Under the pieces are notes generated by a model. It searched no databases. It saw nothing but the letters and a program-made list of their open reading frames with translations, and was not told the DNA's origin. This document shows positions 23,494-35,229 of a DNA stretch of 64,000 nt, in pieces. Numbering within the stretch: position 1 is the stretch's first letter; every line of letters begins with the position of its first letter. Origin of the DNA: Aphanomyces cochlioides (taxonomy: Eukaryota; Oomycota; Saprolegniomycetes; Saprolegniales; Verrucalvaceae); the NCBI GenBank assembly GCA_019828595.1, contig JAHQRK010000014.1, positions 1,054,001 through 1,118,000 on the forward strand, in the 5' to 3' direction. The translations under genes were made by a program, and so were the position numbers.

Positions 23494-24054
23494 TTAAGCA
23501 GTGATCAAACGGTAGGCCGCTTCGAAGCTAAGGCCAATAGACACGAGGAGACCGAGGTAACCTAAATGTCAGCGTGAGTCAGTAGGTTGCTCCAATTATT
23601 TACCAAATGCGCCGTACTGACGCTTTTCAGGGCTGCCCGAAGCATACGAAGCCACGTACACAATGAAACCCAAGACACGGACCAAGCCAGCGATGGCAGC
23701 CCACATGGGACGGTAGATTCTTGTACAAGTGAGTTCTCAAATAGAATGGTCATGACTTACGAGGAGGTGACGAGAATGGAAAAGAACACTGGCAAGTTCT
23801 CCAACATGTTTTGGTGGGCTCGCTGGACGCAGTTGAATTCGATGAAGTTTTTGTCGCCCTTTTCAGCATACATCTACGGGACAGCTCAGTCCATGTCAAC
23901 TAAAAATGATGCAAACCTGTGGGTACTTGATGTTGTACTTCTTGCGAGCAGCACCGACCTTCATACCGGCCCAGAAGTTGACAAAGGCGGTGAGGACAAT
24001 GACGAGGATGACATAGCCATGGTCGGCTTGAATCGTAGGAGGAACAAATGCCAT
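23494..24054 (-). CDS. Microsomal glutathione S-transferase 3-like protein (MAPEG family)
   Basis: I assembled four exons from splice signals: 24054-23917 (46 aa, ending YNIKYPQ), from 23873 (MYAEKGDKNFIEFNCVQRAH, then QNMLENLPVFF), from about 23716 (IYRPMWAAIAGLVRVLG), and a last exon giving YLGLLVSIGLSFEAAYRLIT followed by Ala and TAA at 23494. The motif FNCVQRAHQNxLE is diagnostic of the MGST2/MGST3 branch of MAPEG, and four hydrophobic helices fit the family. These trimeric membrane enzymes conjugate or reduce lipid hydroperoxides with glutathione. Introns are about 42-43 nt. A tandem paralogue follows at 24663-25229. Confidence 0.88.
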
Positions 24055-24662
24055 CTCGATGTTGAATGTACAAAGTGGATTGGAAAATAAGATGATGAAA
24101 ACCTATCAAAGCGGCCTATCTCTGGCGTACGTTCCATGCCGACTGCTCTATTCTTTCCATGATGTTTGTCAGAACAAAACAACGACGAATGCCACTGAAA
24201 CAATGAATGATCTCGATCGGTGAAGATCATTCCGCATGATTTCGAGGTCATCTTGATCAACGTAATCCGTTGAGATGGTAAAGTGTAACCGATCTGTCGT
24301 AACTCTCACGATGTTGTATTCTCACGAGCGAGTCAACCATGTATGACATGAACAAGATGCTTGCAAGGACAATGCAAAATCCTTGCAAACAACTACCCGG
24401 GCGAGAGTCGAGCTTTTCATACAAACGCACATAATGCATTGGAAATTTCAGATTTGTCATGCAATGTGAAGATACCTGTCGGTTTCAAATCCTCCAGGAA
24501 AGGCTCTCTATGTCGCCCTGTCACGGCACGGCGCGCCAAGTCAGTTCGGACAGTGGATGTTAAGCCGTAAGCTAACAAAGGTTTGGACAAGTTGACGTGC
24601 TTTAGATGGAGTGCGATCCACAGAAAATTGATGAAATTATCAACAATCAGTAGATTATTCGA

Positions 24663-25229
24663 TTACGCTGTAACCAAGCGGAAGGCAGCCTCGAAGCAAA
24701 GACCCACCGACACGAGGAGGCCCAAGAATCCTATGTAGAGATAAATTGTGATCTTCCCAAGAGTTAATATGCTCACCAAAGGAGCCATACAATCGCTTCT
24801 CGGGATCGCCCGACGAGTACGAAATCACGTACACAATGAATCTCAACACGCGAATCAAACCAGCTAAAGCAGCCCACATGGGACGGTAAATCCTACTTGC
24901 ATTGAGATCATAGATCCGATTCGAATGACGTACGAGGAGGCAATGAGAAGCTACAAGAAGACCGGCAAGTTCTCGACCATGTTTTGGTGCGCACGCTGGA
25001 CACAGTTGAATTCGAGAAAGTATTCATCGCTCTTTTCAGCGTACATCTAAAAGAGGATTGTCACTTGGCAATTGCGGTAGTGTGGTCATTACCTGGGGTA
25101 CTTGATATTGTAAGCACGACGAGCAGCTCCAACTTTTATGCCAGCCCAGACATTCACAAAGGCAACAAGGACAACGACGAGAATCACGTAGCCATGGTCA
25201 GGTTGAATCGTCGGAGGAACAAACACCAT
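24663..25229 (-). pseudogene. Second MGST3-like gene with an in-frame stop
   Basis: It has the same four-exon organisation as the neighbouring gene: an MVFVPPTIQPDHGYVIL start, MYAEKSDEYFLEFNCVQRAH, IYRPMWAALAGLIRVLR and FLGLLVSVGLCFEAAFRLVT. In exon 2, where the intact copy reads LPVFFSILVTSS, this copy reads LPVFL, then TAG, then LLIASS. No alternative splice site restores the frame that I can see, so the product would lack the last two helices. Either this is a recent pseudogene or the stop is a base-call error. Splice sites otherwise look intact. Confidence 0.75.
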
Positions 25230-25646
25230 CTTGAGGTTGGAAGGACAAAGTAAATTAAAAAGTGAGACGGAAAGCTGGAAGTGTCGTCAGTTGGGGGACT
25301 TCCACGGGATGCGTGACGCAAAGTTATCCTCATTAAAACACATTCGGTGTTTGACACGCTACTTTGAAAAAATTCGCTGATGATCGGAGGCTGGTCATGT
25401 TAGTCCGTCGAGATCTTCGTGAGCGTGAGGCCGACCAAACTGTTTGCCGCTATTGCTGAGCACTTCGCATCGACAGAATGGACCAAATTTATTGAGAGTT
25501 CGATGGCATTTCCGTTTGCAAGCCTTTGAGCATCTTTATAGCGGGAATGCCGTCAAATGTTCAGTTGATTAAGTGAATACGAGTTGGCTATGTCGTGTTG
25601 CGAGCATTATCCCATTGAGATGACGATGAGACGAGATTCTTCGTAA

Positions 25647-25939
25647 TCAAGGGACACAGTTGTCGGTCGAGTCCATTAATGAAGAAATGCACGATATCGC
25701 AGTTGCCGCGATATCCTCGAGTATTTGAGCTTCATGGATGATATCAAAGCGACAGTTTAGATTGCGTTCTTGATATGCCATCGCAATCGAACTCCCATCG
25801 AACACGGGGGAACAAAAGGAACCTTTGGTCAATGTTGAGTTGATGTGGATCATGTTGAATGGATCAGCGGAAAATTTATCAACGCGGGTATTTGAGTTGG
25901 GGAGGATGCCTTCTGGGCACTCCAATTCCTTTTCACGGA
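25647..25939 (-). CDS. Possible terminal exon of an unidentified protein, weakly trypsin-like
   Basis: The frame reads HIREKELECPEGILPNSN, then INSTLTKGSFCSPVFDGSS, and ends at TGA after STDNCVP. A TTTTAG acceptor directly precedes it. The block KGSFCSPVFDG resembles the GxSGSPVF nucleophile loop of trypsin-like proteases, but Cys sits where Ser-Gly is expected, so catalysis would be doubtful. I could not find upstream exons with the His and Asp motifs. It may be a decayed fragment. Confidence 0.3.
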
Positions 25940-26204
25940 TGTGGCTAAAAGAGAAGCACTATCTTTCAACCTTCACACCTTTCTCTGACTGGCATTAACT
26001 TATCACGACACAAAGAAACACCAACTTGGGATTCTAAGGCCAGCTGGGCAACCACATCGCCCTCTACGCACACTTGGAATTAGCTCATGAACAATTGAAA
26101 CAAGTTTTACCGTTGAGCCTGCTTGACCTATCTTGCCCTCCGGAATGAACTGCTGGAGAGAGCACAAACTGCTGTTGTCCAAGGTACAATTCATGGCGCA
26201 CAGA

Positions 26205-27483
26205 TTATTGCAAAAAGAGAGACAGCAAGTCTTCTTGGTCCTTGGCTTTTTCTCGCTCCTTGGAAGCTTGCACCACGTTTGCCAAATACGCCGTGTACGT
26301 CGCTACTCCTGGATCGCCAACTACCTTCAAGGAGGATGCATATTTTTCAGCGATCATCGGGTCATTTCCATCCAACTGGAAACCATAACGTCGCGCTTGA
26401 TCTTCCAGCGAACGAAATTTGTTGTCATTGTATTCCAAAGAAGAGAGACTCATAAAAGTCACTCGCGTCATCGATGGTCCAAGTCGCGTCACGACGACCC
26501 TAGTGGGGACAACTAAGTGATGCGAAATCCATCGCTCTATACCATGTCATGCTCTTCCGTTTGGAAAATGGAACTTTCTCGAATTTGTCGTCTTCAACAC
26601 TTTGACCGACAAAAGTCACTCGGTTTGGCTCTTGAAACTCTCGATACAAGACATTCATCGCCCATGTTGCCACACCACTTTGAGATACACGCCGCTTATA
26701 TGTCATGAGTGGAGAGACACGTTGGACAATCTACAAAAAAACAGACAACTTCCAAAACAAAGGTGGAGGCGACAAACCTCAGGGTCGATTGCAGTCACAG
26801 ACTTCGCATACACGTCAAGAGCACTGAGGCGATCGACAACATGGACACGAACGGGATCCACCACATTATCCATGTCGTAAGGTATATCCACCTGAGCTTG
26901 GAAAACATGCTGAACATTCTTCAAGTCGGATACATCCACGTGGAAGTCACCGTAGACGCAGTTAGGAGGTTGTGCTTCCATGGCGTATCGCATGAGAAAT
27001 GCATTTGTATTTTGGTACAGGATCTGTGTCAACCAGTCCAAGCCATGCCGCCTGCAGTCAGGATTTAATGCAGATAGCGTCACAAGATGGAGGCTCATGT
27101 TAGAAGCAGAATGCAGTATTGATCCAGGTCCTCGCTATACTTAATGTTACTTGAGCACTTAATGCGAGACTTACCGTGATGTCCTTGGCAGCACTGATCC
27201 ACTTTGTCATGGTCGTGATGACATTGAGCATAGCTTGTCGCTGCCGTTTGAGCTTGACGTTTTCATGTTCAATGGGCGAAAGCTCGTCTTGCATGGCTTT
27301 CGCCACTTGCTTCCACGACAACGGTGCTGTTGCGTCGTGCTCTTCCGATAGTGCATCTCGCTTAGCTTCGAGTTTTCGAGCAAGCTTTTGAAGAGAGGCT
27401 ATTTCAGATCGTATCTGCGTTCTTCTTTGTCTCTGTAGCTCGCTCTTTCTCTGCAAGGCGCGCTGGGCCGCGTCGGATGACAT
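26205..27483 (-). CDS. Oomycete coiled-coil/START-like (M96-like) family protein
   Basis: Four exons were placed exactly by GT-AG signals: 27483-27175, 27134-26778, 26730-26543 and 26499-26205, giving 382 aa. The N-terminus is a basic coiled coil (RKSELQRQRRTQIRSEIASL) and a second helix (SWKQVAKAMQDELS). Then come a LDWLTQILYQNT block, a VQHVFQAQVDIPYDM block, NVLYREFQEPNRVTFVGQ and a C-terminal VTFMSLSSLEY region. Exon lengths 309, 357 and 295 match the copy at 29.3 kb. The family resembles oomycete M96/START-like proteins; that assignment is inference. No lesion was seen. Confidence 0.75.
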
Positions 27484-28998
27484 TCCTCGACAACACAACA
27501 TAGTGCAACTTTCGTAGGAAAATATTGCTGTCGTATGGCAAAAAGTAGAAGGATATTTTCTACATTTTCTGTTTCACCTTTTCGAATTTGAGTAGATTCA
27601 ATAATAAAACCAAGTCAAAAATTTAGTCTGAAATTTTATCGAAATCGTAGAATCAAATCTTCTACCAGTCATATTGATCTCTAATTGGTCAAAATTTCCG
27701 ATTTTGCCCCTGGTCATCAAGGCTTGATGATCAAGCCCATCATCAAGCACGACAGGGCAACAAGTTCATAGTTGAATAGAGTAATACAAAGCTAACAAAT
27801 TACCCTCAACACATACTTGATTGTCATTCTTTTTTGTGGTGTATACGATGTGTTAAACTCTTAAAATCTTATTGCAACTTGGCGTGTAACGCTGGAGTTT
27901 ACAATAGTTCATTAAGCCAATTGCGATTGAATCATGGAAACAGTATTGTGGAGTCGTGGTTACATGTACTTTAGCTACATTTTGGTGTTTCTGCGTCATT
28001 TAACTGCAAACATAATGACATGTAACTTTGAAATCTGTTAAACGCTTCCACTGGATCAGTTGCATCGCATTGCAAGCATACATCAAAACGAGGTAATTGA
28101 GTCCTAGCCTCACCAATGGCATGCTAAGTATATGTTAATTTATTGCTGTAGTTCCTGCTAAACGCAAGCAAAGATCATTGCAATTATATGTATTCACTGA
28201 GGACAGATTTTAATCCGCAGCAGTAGTCCATAAGTTTGTTTCAATGCTTGCCGCATCATATACATTAGGCGCTTTTTTCTAAGTGCGAATCGGTGGCATG
28301 CATCATCGATGATGTGATGGTCTAACAGCATCTTCTAAATCACCCTTTATTTAATCTTAATGAGTACAGTAGTGAGAGAAATTCGATGGGCAGGCAACAC
28401 AGTGCGTTTAGAAGCTGACATCACCAAAAAATCTGTTGATTTTAAGCCAATCAAGTTAGAGTAAAAACAGTAGGCAAATCCTTTCTACGATTTCCGGACA
28501 CAACACAATGGCAAAGATGTCCATGTCTTACACTATTTAAAGTATCAATATTTACTCTGAAATTACTCTGAAATTACTCTGAAAATTGAAATTAGTGTAA
28601 CTATGATGGAACATCCATGAAATGCTTGTTGCCTCGCCCCCCATGTTTGTCACCTAGCGAGCATACATAGGGGACAGTTTCAGTCGACCTACGAAACAAT
28701 ATGGGTCTGCCTGAAGATATTAATGAAAAGACTAACGAAGGCATATCCAAGCATAAAAAAATCATTTTTGATAAAATTATAGCGCTTCGATGGGGAGCTG
28801 AAGGAGAAAGCTCACCCCTCAGTGACAAAATGCTCCTCGGTCAACAGTCTACAGGATAATTTGGAGTGACTGGTGTGCATCCAATTGTAGTAAACTGACG
28901 ACGCCTACCATGAAGGAATGCTCAAATTGCTCTTATGACGTTATCCTTTGTCGAGTGTCTGTGTGATGAGCTGGCGAATCTCAATTTCGGAAATGTGT
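27484..28998. other. AT-rich spacer
   Basis: About 1.5 kb with low GC and no supportable gene. A minus-strand frame at 28601-28828 has no recognised motif. Several short repeats of AAATTACTCTG occur near 28555-28582. Confidence 0.5.
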
Positions 28999-29248
28999 TC
29001 ACACTGGCCAAGTTGTTTCATTTGTAGCGCAAATCTTCGTCAGGGCAAGAAACAAAACGCTGAAAGTTTGAATCGCGACTGAATTTACGAAGTATAAACC
29101 CACGAACCATAGTCCCTCTTGAATCTGTAAGTCCATCCCCAGTTGACGGAGCTTCGCCCACGGTGAGGCCTACGACGAAAATACACAACAAATATCGAAT
29201 TGGGGCCCAAAGGGCAGCTTGAATGACAAAATAATAGCCTTCAAAAAT
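28999..29248 (-). CDS. Possible exons of a small membrane protein
   Basis: After an acceptor TTCAG the minus strand reads IFEGYYFVIQAALWAPIRYL followed by LCIFV, a strongly hydrophobic stretch. A possible intron GTAGGCC...TTACAG follows, then IQEGLWFVGLYFVNSVAIQ, FSVLFLALTKICA and a stop at 28999. Two membrane-helix-like segments joined by short introns look more like coding than chance, but I found no start exon and recognise no family. Confidence 0.25.
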
Positions 29249-29323
29249 CTGAATTAGCTAAAGTAGGAGGGAGACGAATCCTTACAAAGTCAGATCAGAG
29301 TGCTAGCACGACGCACGGCTCCT

Positions 29324-30601
29324 CTATTGCAGGAAAAAATTCAGTAAATCTTCGTGGTCCTGGACATTTGCTCGCTCCTTCGTTGCTTCCACCACGTCAT
29401 TTAAATAGGCAGTATACGTCGCAACACCAGGATCACCAACAACCTTAAGTCGGGATGCATATTTTTCAGTAATACTTGGGTCATTTCCATCCAACTGGAG
29501 GCCGTAATTTTTTGCTTGATTTTCCAGGGAGAGAAAGCCGTGCTCCGTGTACTCCAAAGATGACAGGCTCATGAACGTCACTCTTGTTGTCAAAGGAGCC
29601 ACTCTCGTCACGACGACCCTATTCAAGTTTTACTCAAGATGTCGTTAAGAGCATACCATGTGATGCTCTTCCGCTTGGAATACGCAAATTTTTCAAACTT
29701 GTCATCTTCGACGGTTTGCCCGACAAAAGTCACCCGATCGGGATCATGAAATTCACGGTACAAGACATTCACCGCCCACGACTCTCCTGATGCATCTTCG
29801 GATACACGTCGCTTATACGTCATGAGGGGAGAGACACGTTGGACAATCTACAATACGATGTTCAGTTGTGTAAGCAGTAGTGGAGACGATAAACCTCGGG
29901 GTCGATTGCAGTCACCGTCTTCGTATAGAAGTCATGAGCACTGAGGCGATCAACAAGATGGACACGAACAGGATCCACCACATTAACCATATCGTAAGGT
30001 ATATCCACCTGAGCTTGGAAGACATGCTGAACATTCTTCAGGTCGGATACATCCACGTGGAAGTTGCCGTAGACGCAGTAAGGAGGTTGTGCTTCCATAG
30101 TATAGCGGTCAATAAACGAATTTGTATTTTGGTACAGGATCTGTGTCAACCAGTCCAAGCCATGCCGCCTGCAGTCTGGATTTAATGCACTTAGTGTGAT
30201 AAGGTGGAGGCTCATATTGGAAGCCGAATGCAGTATTGACCCTGGTCCTCGCTGTCCATCGTGGTCATTCAAACTCAAACTTCCAAACGTACCGTGATAT
30301 CCTTAGCAGTACTGATCCACTTGGTCATGGTCGCGATGAAATTAAGCAATGCTTGTCGTTTTCGTTTAAGCTTGACATTTTCATGCTGAATGGGTGAAAG
30401 TTCATCCTGCATTGCTTTCGACACCTGTTTCCACGACAATGCCGCTGTTGGGTCATAGCCTTCCGCCAATGTTTGTCGCTTCGCTTCAAGTTGAGCAACT
30501 AGCATTTTAAGGGAGGCAATCTCCGACCGTTTCTGACATCTCCTTTGCTTCTGCAGCGCACTCTTTCGCTGCGTGGCTTTCAGGTCTGCTTCTTTCGGCA
30601 T
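29324..30601 (-). CDS. Oomycete coiled-coil/START-like (M96-like) family protein, close paralogue
   Basis: Four exons: 30601-30293, 30251-29895, 29847-29657 and 29618-29324, giving 383 aa. Exons 1, 2 and 4 have exactly the lengths (309, 357, 295) of the paralogue at 26205-27483; exon 3 is one codon longer. The same blocks appear in the same order: basic coiled coil, LDWLTQILYQNT, VQHVFQAQVDIPYDM, NVLYREFHDPDRVTFVGQ and VTFMSLSSLEY. Identity to that copy is high, so the pair is a fairly recent duplication in direct orientation about 3 kb apart. No lesion was seen. Confidence 0.75.
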
Positions 30602-31682
30602 ATTCCTCAGGTGTCAGTTCAGACGACAATGCATCTTTGCGAAATTTGGGTTTTTTCACCCAAATTTGTATTTTTAACCAAAATCGAATTCTATTCCAAA
30701 TCGATTCGATTGTACTGAAGTCAAGTATAAATGGAAAGTATGGTAAACGTCCCAAATTAATTACACGTGTGTCTGGGTGTGTTTTGCGTGAATTAGGTAA
30801 ATACTCGATTCTGATTGGCTGAGCGATTTGCAGATTGATTTGAAAAATCGATACATTTCGGACCCCTCACAATTTCGAATGAAATTGACAATAATATTAA
30901 TTCAAATTTAGTGTGAGATATTCGACTTCAACGTTGTGATATGTCTTCACCCAGTCTGGATATAGTCCGGATAATTATCCGTATATGTGTTGCCAATTGC
31001 CAATTTTGATCCGTTGACTGAGAGTCCGGAAAATTTCCTATCAAGTGATTTCCGGCGTCTTTGAAAAACATTTCTGTGAGTACTATATATTGCCATTGAA
31101 TGTTAGTGGCCTCATCAAATGAGTGAGGAATCAGTGGTTACAGTATTTGAGTAGTACTTCCCTGTCTGTCCATATGTCAAGAACGTACATTAATTGAGTT
31201 TACGACCCAATGTTGATCAAATTGATGAAAAATACCTGTGAAAAGGCATAACCCTTTCAAGAATATTGAGATTTTGCCAAATACTACTCTTGATTTTATG
31301 AAGCACATAAAGGATATTGTCACAAGCATTTCAATCAATGCTTTGGAATTGACGATCTACAACGATATTTAATATCCGTATATGTTGATTTTTGAGGTTT
31401 TTCAAAAACCCACGATATAAACGAACAGCACATGTTGGGAATCAGGGTACAGGTGGCAACACCTTCGAAAACATCATCCCAACCATTCAATTGGCTCAAC
31501 GAAAGTTCATTATTTCTGAGCGTCTTGCCTGGTCAAGCACAAGGCCTGCCATGCTTACGTCGAAGAAATTCACAACTATGAATTTTATCATAATAAATCC
31601 TTTCAAATGGGAAATCGAAAGTAAACCAAACTATTTATGTGGATTCGCTGGATATTTCCTAATTTGAATTTTGTACCAATCT
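30602..31682. other. AT-rich spacer before the Harbinger element
   Basis: About 1.1 kb. Open frames such as 31392-31667 (plus) are short and unrecognised. The upstream 200 bp should contain the promoter of the gene at 29324-30601. Confidence 0.45.
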
Positions 31683-31919
31683 CCATTGGAAGACTCCCAA
31701 AAATAACACAGACACAAATAAACGTCAACACAGAATGCACATATATTAAAGAAATTTTGCACACAAATTGGACACAAATGCCTTCGATACGTAGAATATG
31801 TCTCACAAGACTATGTTTTGATTCAAATAAATATGTGCAAGAGATGTGCATATTAGTTACATACACGGTCGCTAAATCGCCACAACAGCCATTCCCATTT
31901 TTGCCTTCTCCAACATCGA

Positions 31920-32700
31920 TGGAGCGCTCCCATAAGTCTCGTGCGAAGTCGCGCAATTTCACGCACAGTGACACCAGACGGTTGTTGGAGCTTGTGGAGG
32001 AATTGAAACCGTTCGGGCAAAATATGTGGGAACATGTTGCGTATGCCTCTAATCAAAATGCTCCAACTGAATGGCCAAACCGAGACAGCGACAGCTTACG
32101 CCTGAAGTTTCTCGGCCTTAAAAACAAACCAAAGCCTTCTGGGGGCCCATACTGCCCCCAGAAGTCCAGCGAGCGAAGCGAATCTTTGAAGACATCAAGA
32201 GTCACGTAGTTGTTCTTGAGCTTAATGATAACAATACAGAAATGTGTGTCAACTCAAGCCAACATGAAGACGACGACGAAGATTCAACCGAAGAAAATAC
32301 TGTATTTGTCCCTGATGCATCACGAACTTCTCCACGCCTTGGTTTAACCCCAGAGGCTCTTGTGGCATTAAAGCCAGAACGTGGAGTGCCGGCAATGTCA
32401 ATGGCAGCGCAGCGACGATCTTCTCTTGATGCTGTCATCGGTAAGAATTTTATCTCATTTATTCATTGATATTTTCTAGCAAAACTGTCTACCCCGCCGG
32501 CTCCAGCTCCCAACGACGCGTTATTGACTTTTATGATGAAGATGGAAGAGCGTGAACAACAATGGCGAATGGAACAAGCTGAAATTCGTCGTCAAGACCG
32601 CGATGAACGTGAACGTGAAGCACGCAAACGCGAGGAAAAACATGACATGCTAATGATGGCATTTATGTCGAAATTGATGGGCACGTCAGATTCAAAGTAG
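31920..32700 (+). pseudogene. Harbinger Myb-like DNA-binding partner protein (DUF6818-type), frameshifted
   Basis: The start MERSHKSRAKSRNFTHSDTR and FGQNMWEHVA, RDSDSLRLKFLGLKNKPKPS match the Myb/SANT-like domain commonly paired with Harbinger transposases in oomycetes and plants. At a run of five G (about 32147-32151) the frame shifts: the continuation LPPEVQRAKRIFEDIKSHVV lies in another frame. Further on an acidic linker, a 39-nt intron (32441-32479), and a charged coiled-coil C-terminus (EEREQQWRMEQAEIRRQDR) are open to TAG at 32700. One base lost or gained in the G-run is the only lesion seen, so a sequencing error is a real alternative. Confidence 0.75.
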
Positions 32701-32718
32701 AGTTACAGCTAGTTAAAG

Positions 32719-33975
32719 CTAATCTACAACTTGTGTTTGTTGAAATACAGATCGGATTTGGCTAATACCCGTGCTTCGCACACGATAATTGTAGAGACGA
32801 TATATCACTGAAAGTCGACGAGCCCTGATTTGTGGGTTGTACGGCAAAGGCAGCAAAAGGGCACGATAAGTTTTCGATGCAGATCCCATGCCCCATTCGG
32901 CAGCTTCACGAAGCGAGGTAATTGCATTGCTAACTACGATTATAGCATCTTGACAATCTGTCGACGCTCTTTCTAAATCCCCCTCTTTGAGAGGCGTGAC
33001 AATGCGGCCAAAGTTCTCTTTGCTCACAGGAAACGCTGGGTCTGCAGCAACACAGACTTCCGGTGCAAGTACTCCAGGTGACTGAAGAAGTTCCTGCAGT
33101 GGACGGCTCATTTCGCTGTCATTCCACGAACCAGGAAAGTTGTGTTGGCCCCAAACCAATGTCCCATCAACGCCGTAGAGTAAAACCCCAGTGACGAATG
33201 TCGAATGCAACCAGCCTAGTAATTAGTTAAAACATCAATACCCCCGTCCATACCATTGTAATAAGCGTTTTGAATATCTCTACTTGAAGGCTCTTGGACA
33301 TCGTAGTTCTTTCCATCAAGAAAGAATGCAACCCTCGGGGCATTGGGCTCTCGAAAACAACCTGAGTCAGCCCATGATTGCTGTGTTTCAAGGTTTGGAA
33401 ATTGAATTCTTGCCTCTGGGATATCTCGAAGTGCAGCACTCAGTGCTATCTCGGCCTTTGAAAGTACACGAGAAAGTGTTGAAGGGGGAATTCCAAACAA
33501 CTCACTCAGAGTTTTGTGCTCAAATGGAGCAGCATACGAGTGCAGCAGGCACGCAAGAACAACATGCTTATGCGAGCATCGACTGGGACGCCCACGCTGA
33601 CCTACTTTCCTGTTAGTTGTGAATTCATTGATATTTAATATTTATACCAGGTCCAGACTTTACTATGTATTTCGATGAGAATACTGCTAAAAGTTTCTCG
33701 AAGGATTCGTAGTCGAGGCTTGTTGTTGCAATGAAGCTCTCATTGCACTTGCTAGCATACATCGTATGCCAGGGGATCTTGGAGCCGTCCACCAGCGCTG
33801 TCGATCGAATCTTTAAACTTGTGAGGTTGCAGAAAATACAGTATTTCTTTACCTTATTGCACGTCCGAATCATCATGCGGAGTCGCAACAAGCAAGCGAG
33901 CTGCAGGCTGGACTGCCTTTCTTCTGTCTTCACGGTTTGCCTGTGCTGAAGCCACCACCAACGAGCACTCCTCAT
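32719..33975 (-). CDS. Harbinger transposase (DDE_Tnp_4), apparently intact
   Basis: Three exons (33975-33648, 33601-33254, 33215-32719) join in frame to about 390 aa, with introns of 46 and 38 nt. Features in order: an N-terminal region with DYESFEKLLAVFSSKY, GQRGRPSRCSHKHVVLACLL, an HTH (LSELFGIPPSTLSRVLSKAE), the first catalytic Asp in FFLDGKNYDVQEPSS, YYNGWLHSTFVTGVLLYG across the 38-nt intron, the second Asp region in FPGSWNDSEM, then CVAADPAFPV and a C-terminus RRLSVIYRLYNYRVR. I chose the ATG at 33975; upstream ATGs are in frame. No stop or frameshift was found, so the transposase may still be active. Confidence 0.78.
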
Positions 33976-34131
33976 CGCTCGCACTCCCTCGCAGTCTTGT
34001 GTCTGCTCTGTGTTTTTGGGTGGCTGCGACACTGAACTCGAACATATGCAGAACACAGAATTGGTACACAAATCGAACATAAATATAACACAAATGTGTG
34101 TTTTATGCTATTTTTGGGAGGCTTCCATTGG

Positions 34132-35229
34132 ATGAATGAAAATTACTACGGTAGTACTAGTAGAACAGTACTTTGGAACAGTACTTTCTCTCAAATTATA
34201 TTCAGCCAATCACAATTGCCAAAAATATTTATTAGCCAATGGCGTCGATTGGAGAATCGATCTGCTGGCGTGATTAGATTGAACGGGGTCTGGAAATTCC
34301 TATCAAATCAACAATACATGCACAACAAATCTTGAATGAGCAGCACTGGGACGTTCGCACAGGTCCACTTCAGAGTCGACTCGATCAGAAAAAGGGGCAG
34401 TTGGAGTCGTCCAATCAATTTGGAGAGGTTCACTATGTATGATATTCAATACAAGAGGTACTTATTCAAAATACCTCAAGTGAGACGTGACATGAAGCTG
34501 TGTTTTTTATGATGCTGCCACAATTCGAGCGTAATACAATCGTTTTTTGTTCCTCATTGAAGTTGTATGTTGTAGAAATTCAAGAGTAACAAAATTCAGG
34601 TCGAATTCGATTTATTCGGCTGGATTCTTTTATCCAGCCAGCTTATAAGAGTTTAAGCCGAGTTCGCGTCCAACTGAGCTACCGTTCAAGCCGATGTTTG
34701 GTTCTTTGGAAGTTACTATCTGTCAAATAAATCATTTTTCTACTCATGCAATTGGATGATATTTTATCTCTTACAAATGATTTACTGCTAGAAATTGTGC
34801 TTGATTTGAAAGTAAGCGACTTAATTTCATCTTTTAAAAAATACTCTGGAAAATTTAATTCTCAATGAAGTTGCATGCTTATGATTGGACAGAGTTTCTG
34901 AGAAATCCAACCTATCACCGATGCGAAATATGTCTTTTCACTAGTACCACTGCCGCTTACATTCTGTCGCTCCCTGTACTCATGAATGAGCAATGGTATG
35001 CAAGTTAACCTCTCACAGGGCTCATCTCGTTCGATGCACAAATCAGTACAGTTGGGCTTACAGTTAACTACAAGGTACTTTATATATCAGCCAATCAATA
35101 ATAAATTGGATAAAAAGTTTGACCAATAAAATTGTTTTATTTTATCTCGACAGCAAACCGAATAATCAACCCAAGCATCGATCGCCTGTCCGATGAACGA
35201 TCGCATCTTTGAATAAAGTATTGCTGCGC
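34132..35229. other. Spacer without a gene
   Basis: About 1.1 kb. A stretch on the minus strand near 34625-34695 contains TAGCTCAGTTGGA, which looks like a tRNA A box, but I could not fold a full cloverleaf, so no tRNA is called. The last 150 bp should be the former promoter of the coiled-coil pseudogene. Confidence 0.45.

Larger units (their letters stand above)
31683..34131. mobile_element. PIF/Harbinger-type DNA transposon
   Basis: It is 2449 bp long, bounded by 26-bp inverted repeats matching at 23 positions: left CCATTGGAAGACTCCCAAAA, right (reverse complement) CCAATGGAAGCCTCCCAAAA. The layout is the two-gene Harbinger pattern, with a Myb/SANT-like (DUF6818-type) gene on plus and a DDE_Tnp_4 transposase on minus, convergent with 18 bp between stop codons. 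I could not define the 3-bp target duplication with confidence. Confidence 0.8.

Noticed and set aside
34620..34700. tRNA-like sequence with TAGCTCAGTTGGA on the minus strand
   Set aside because: The A-box resembles a tRNA D-arm, but I could not find matching acceptor stem, anticodon arm and a B box in the right order on the same strand. It could be a tRNA-derived SINE remnant; a tRNAscan run would decide.
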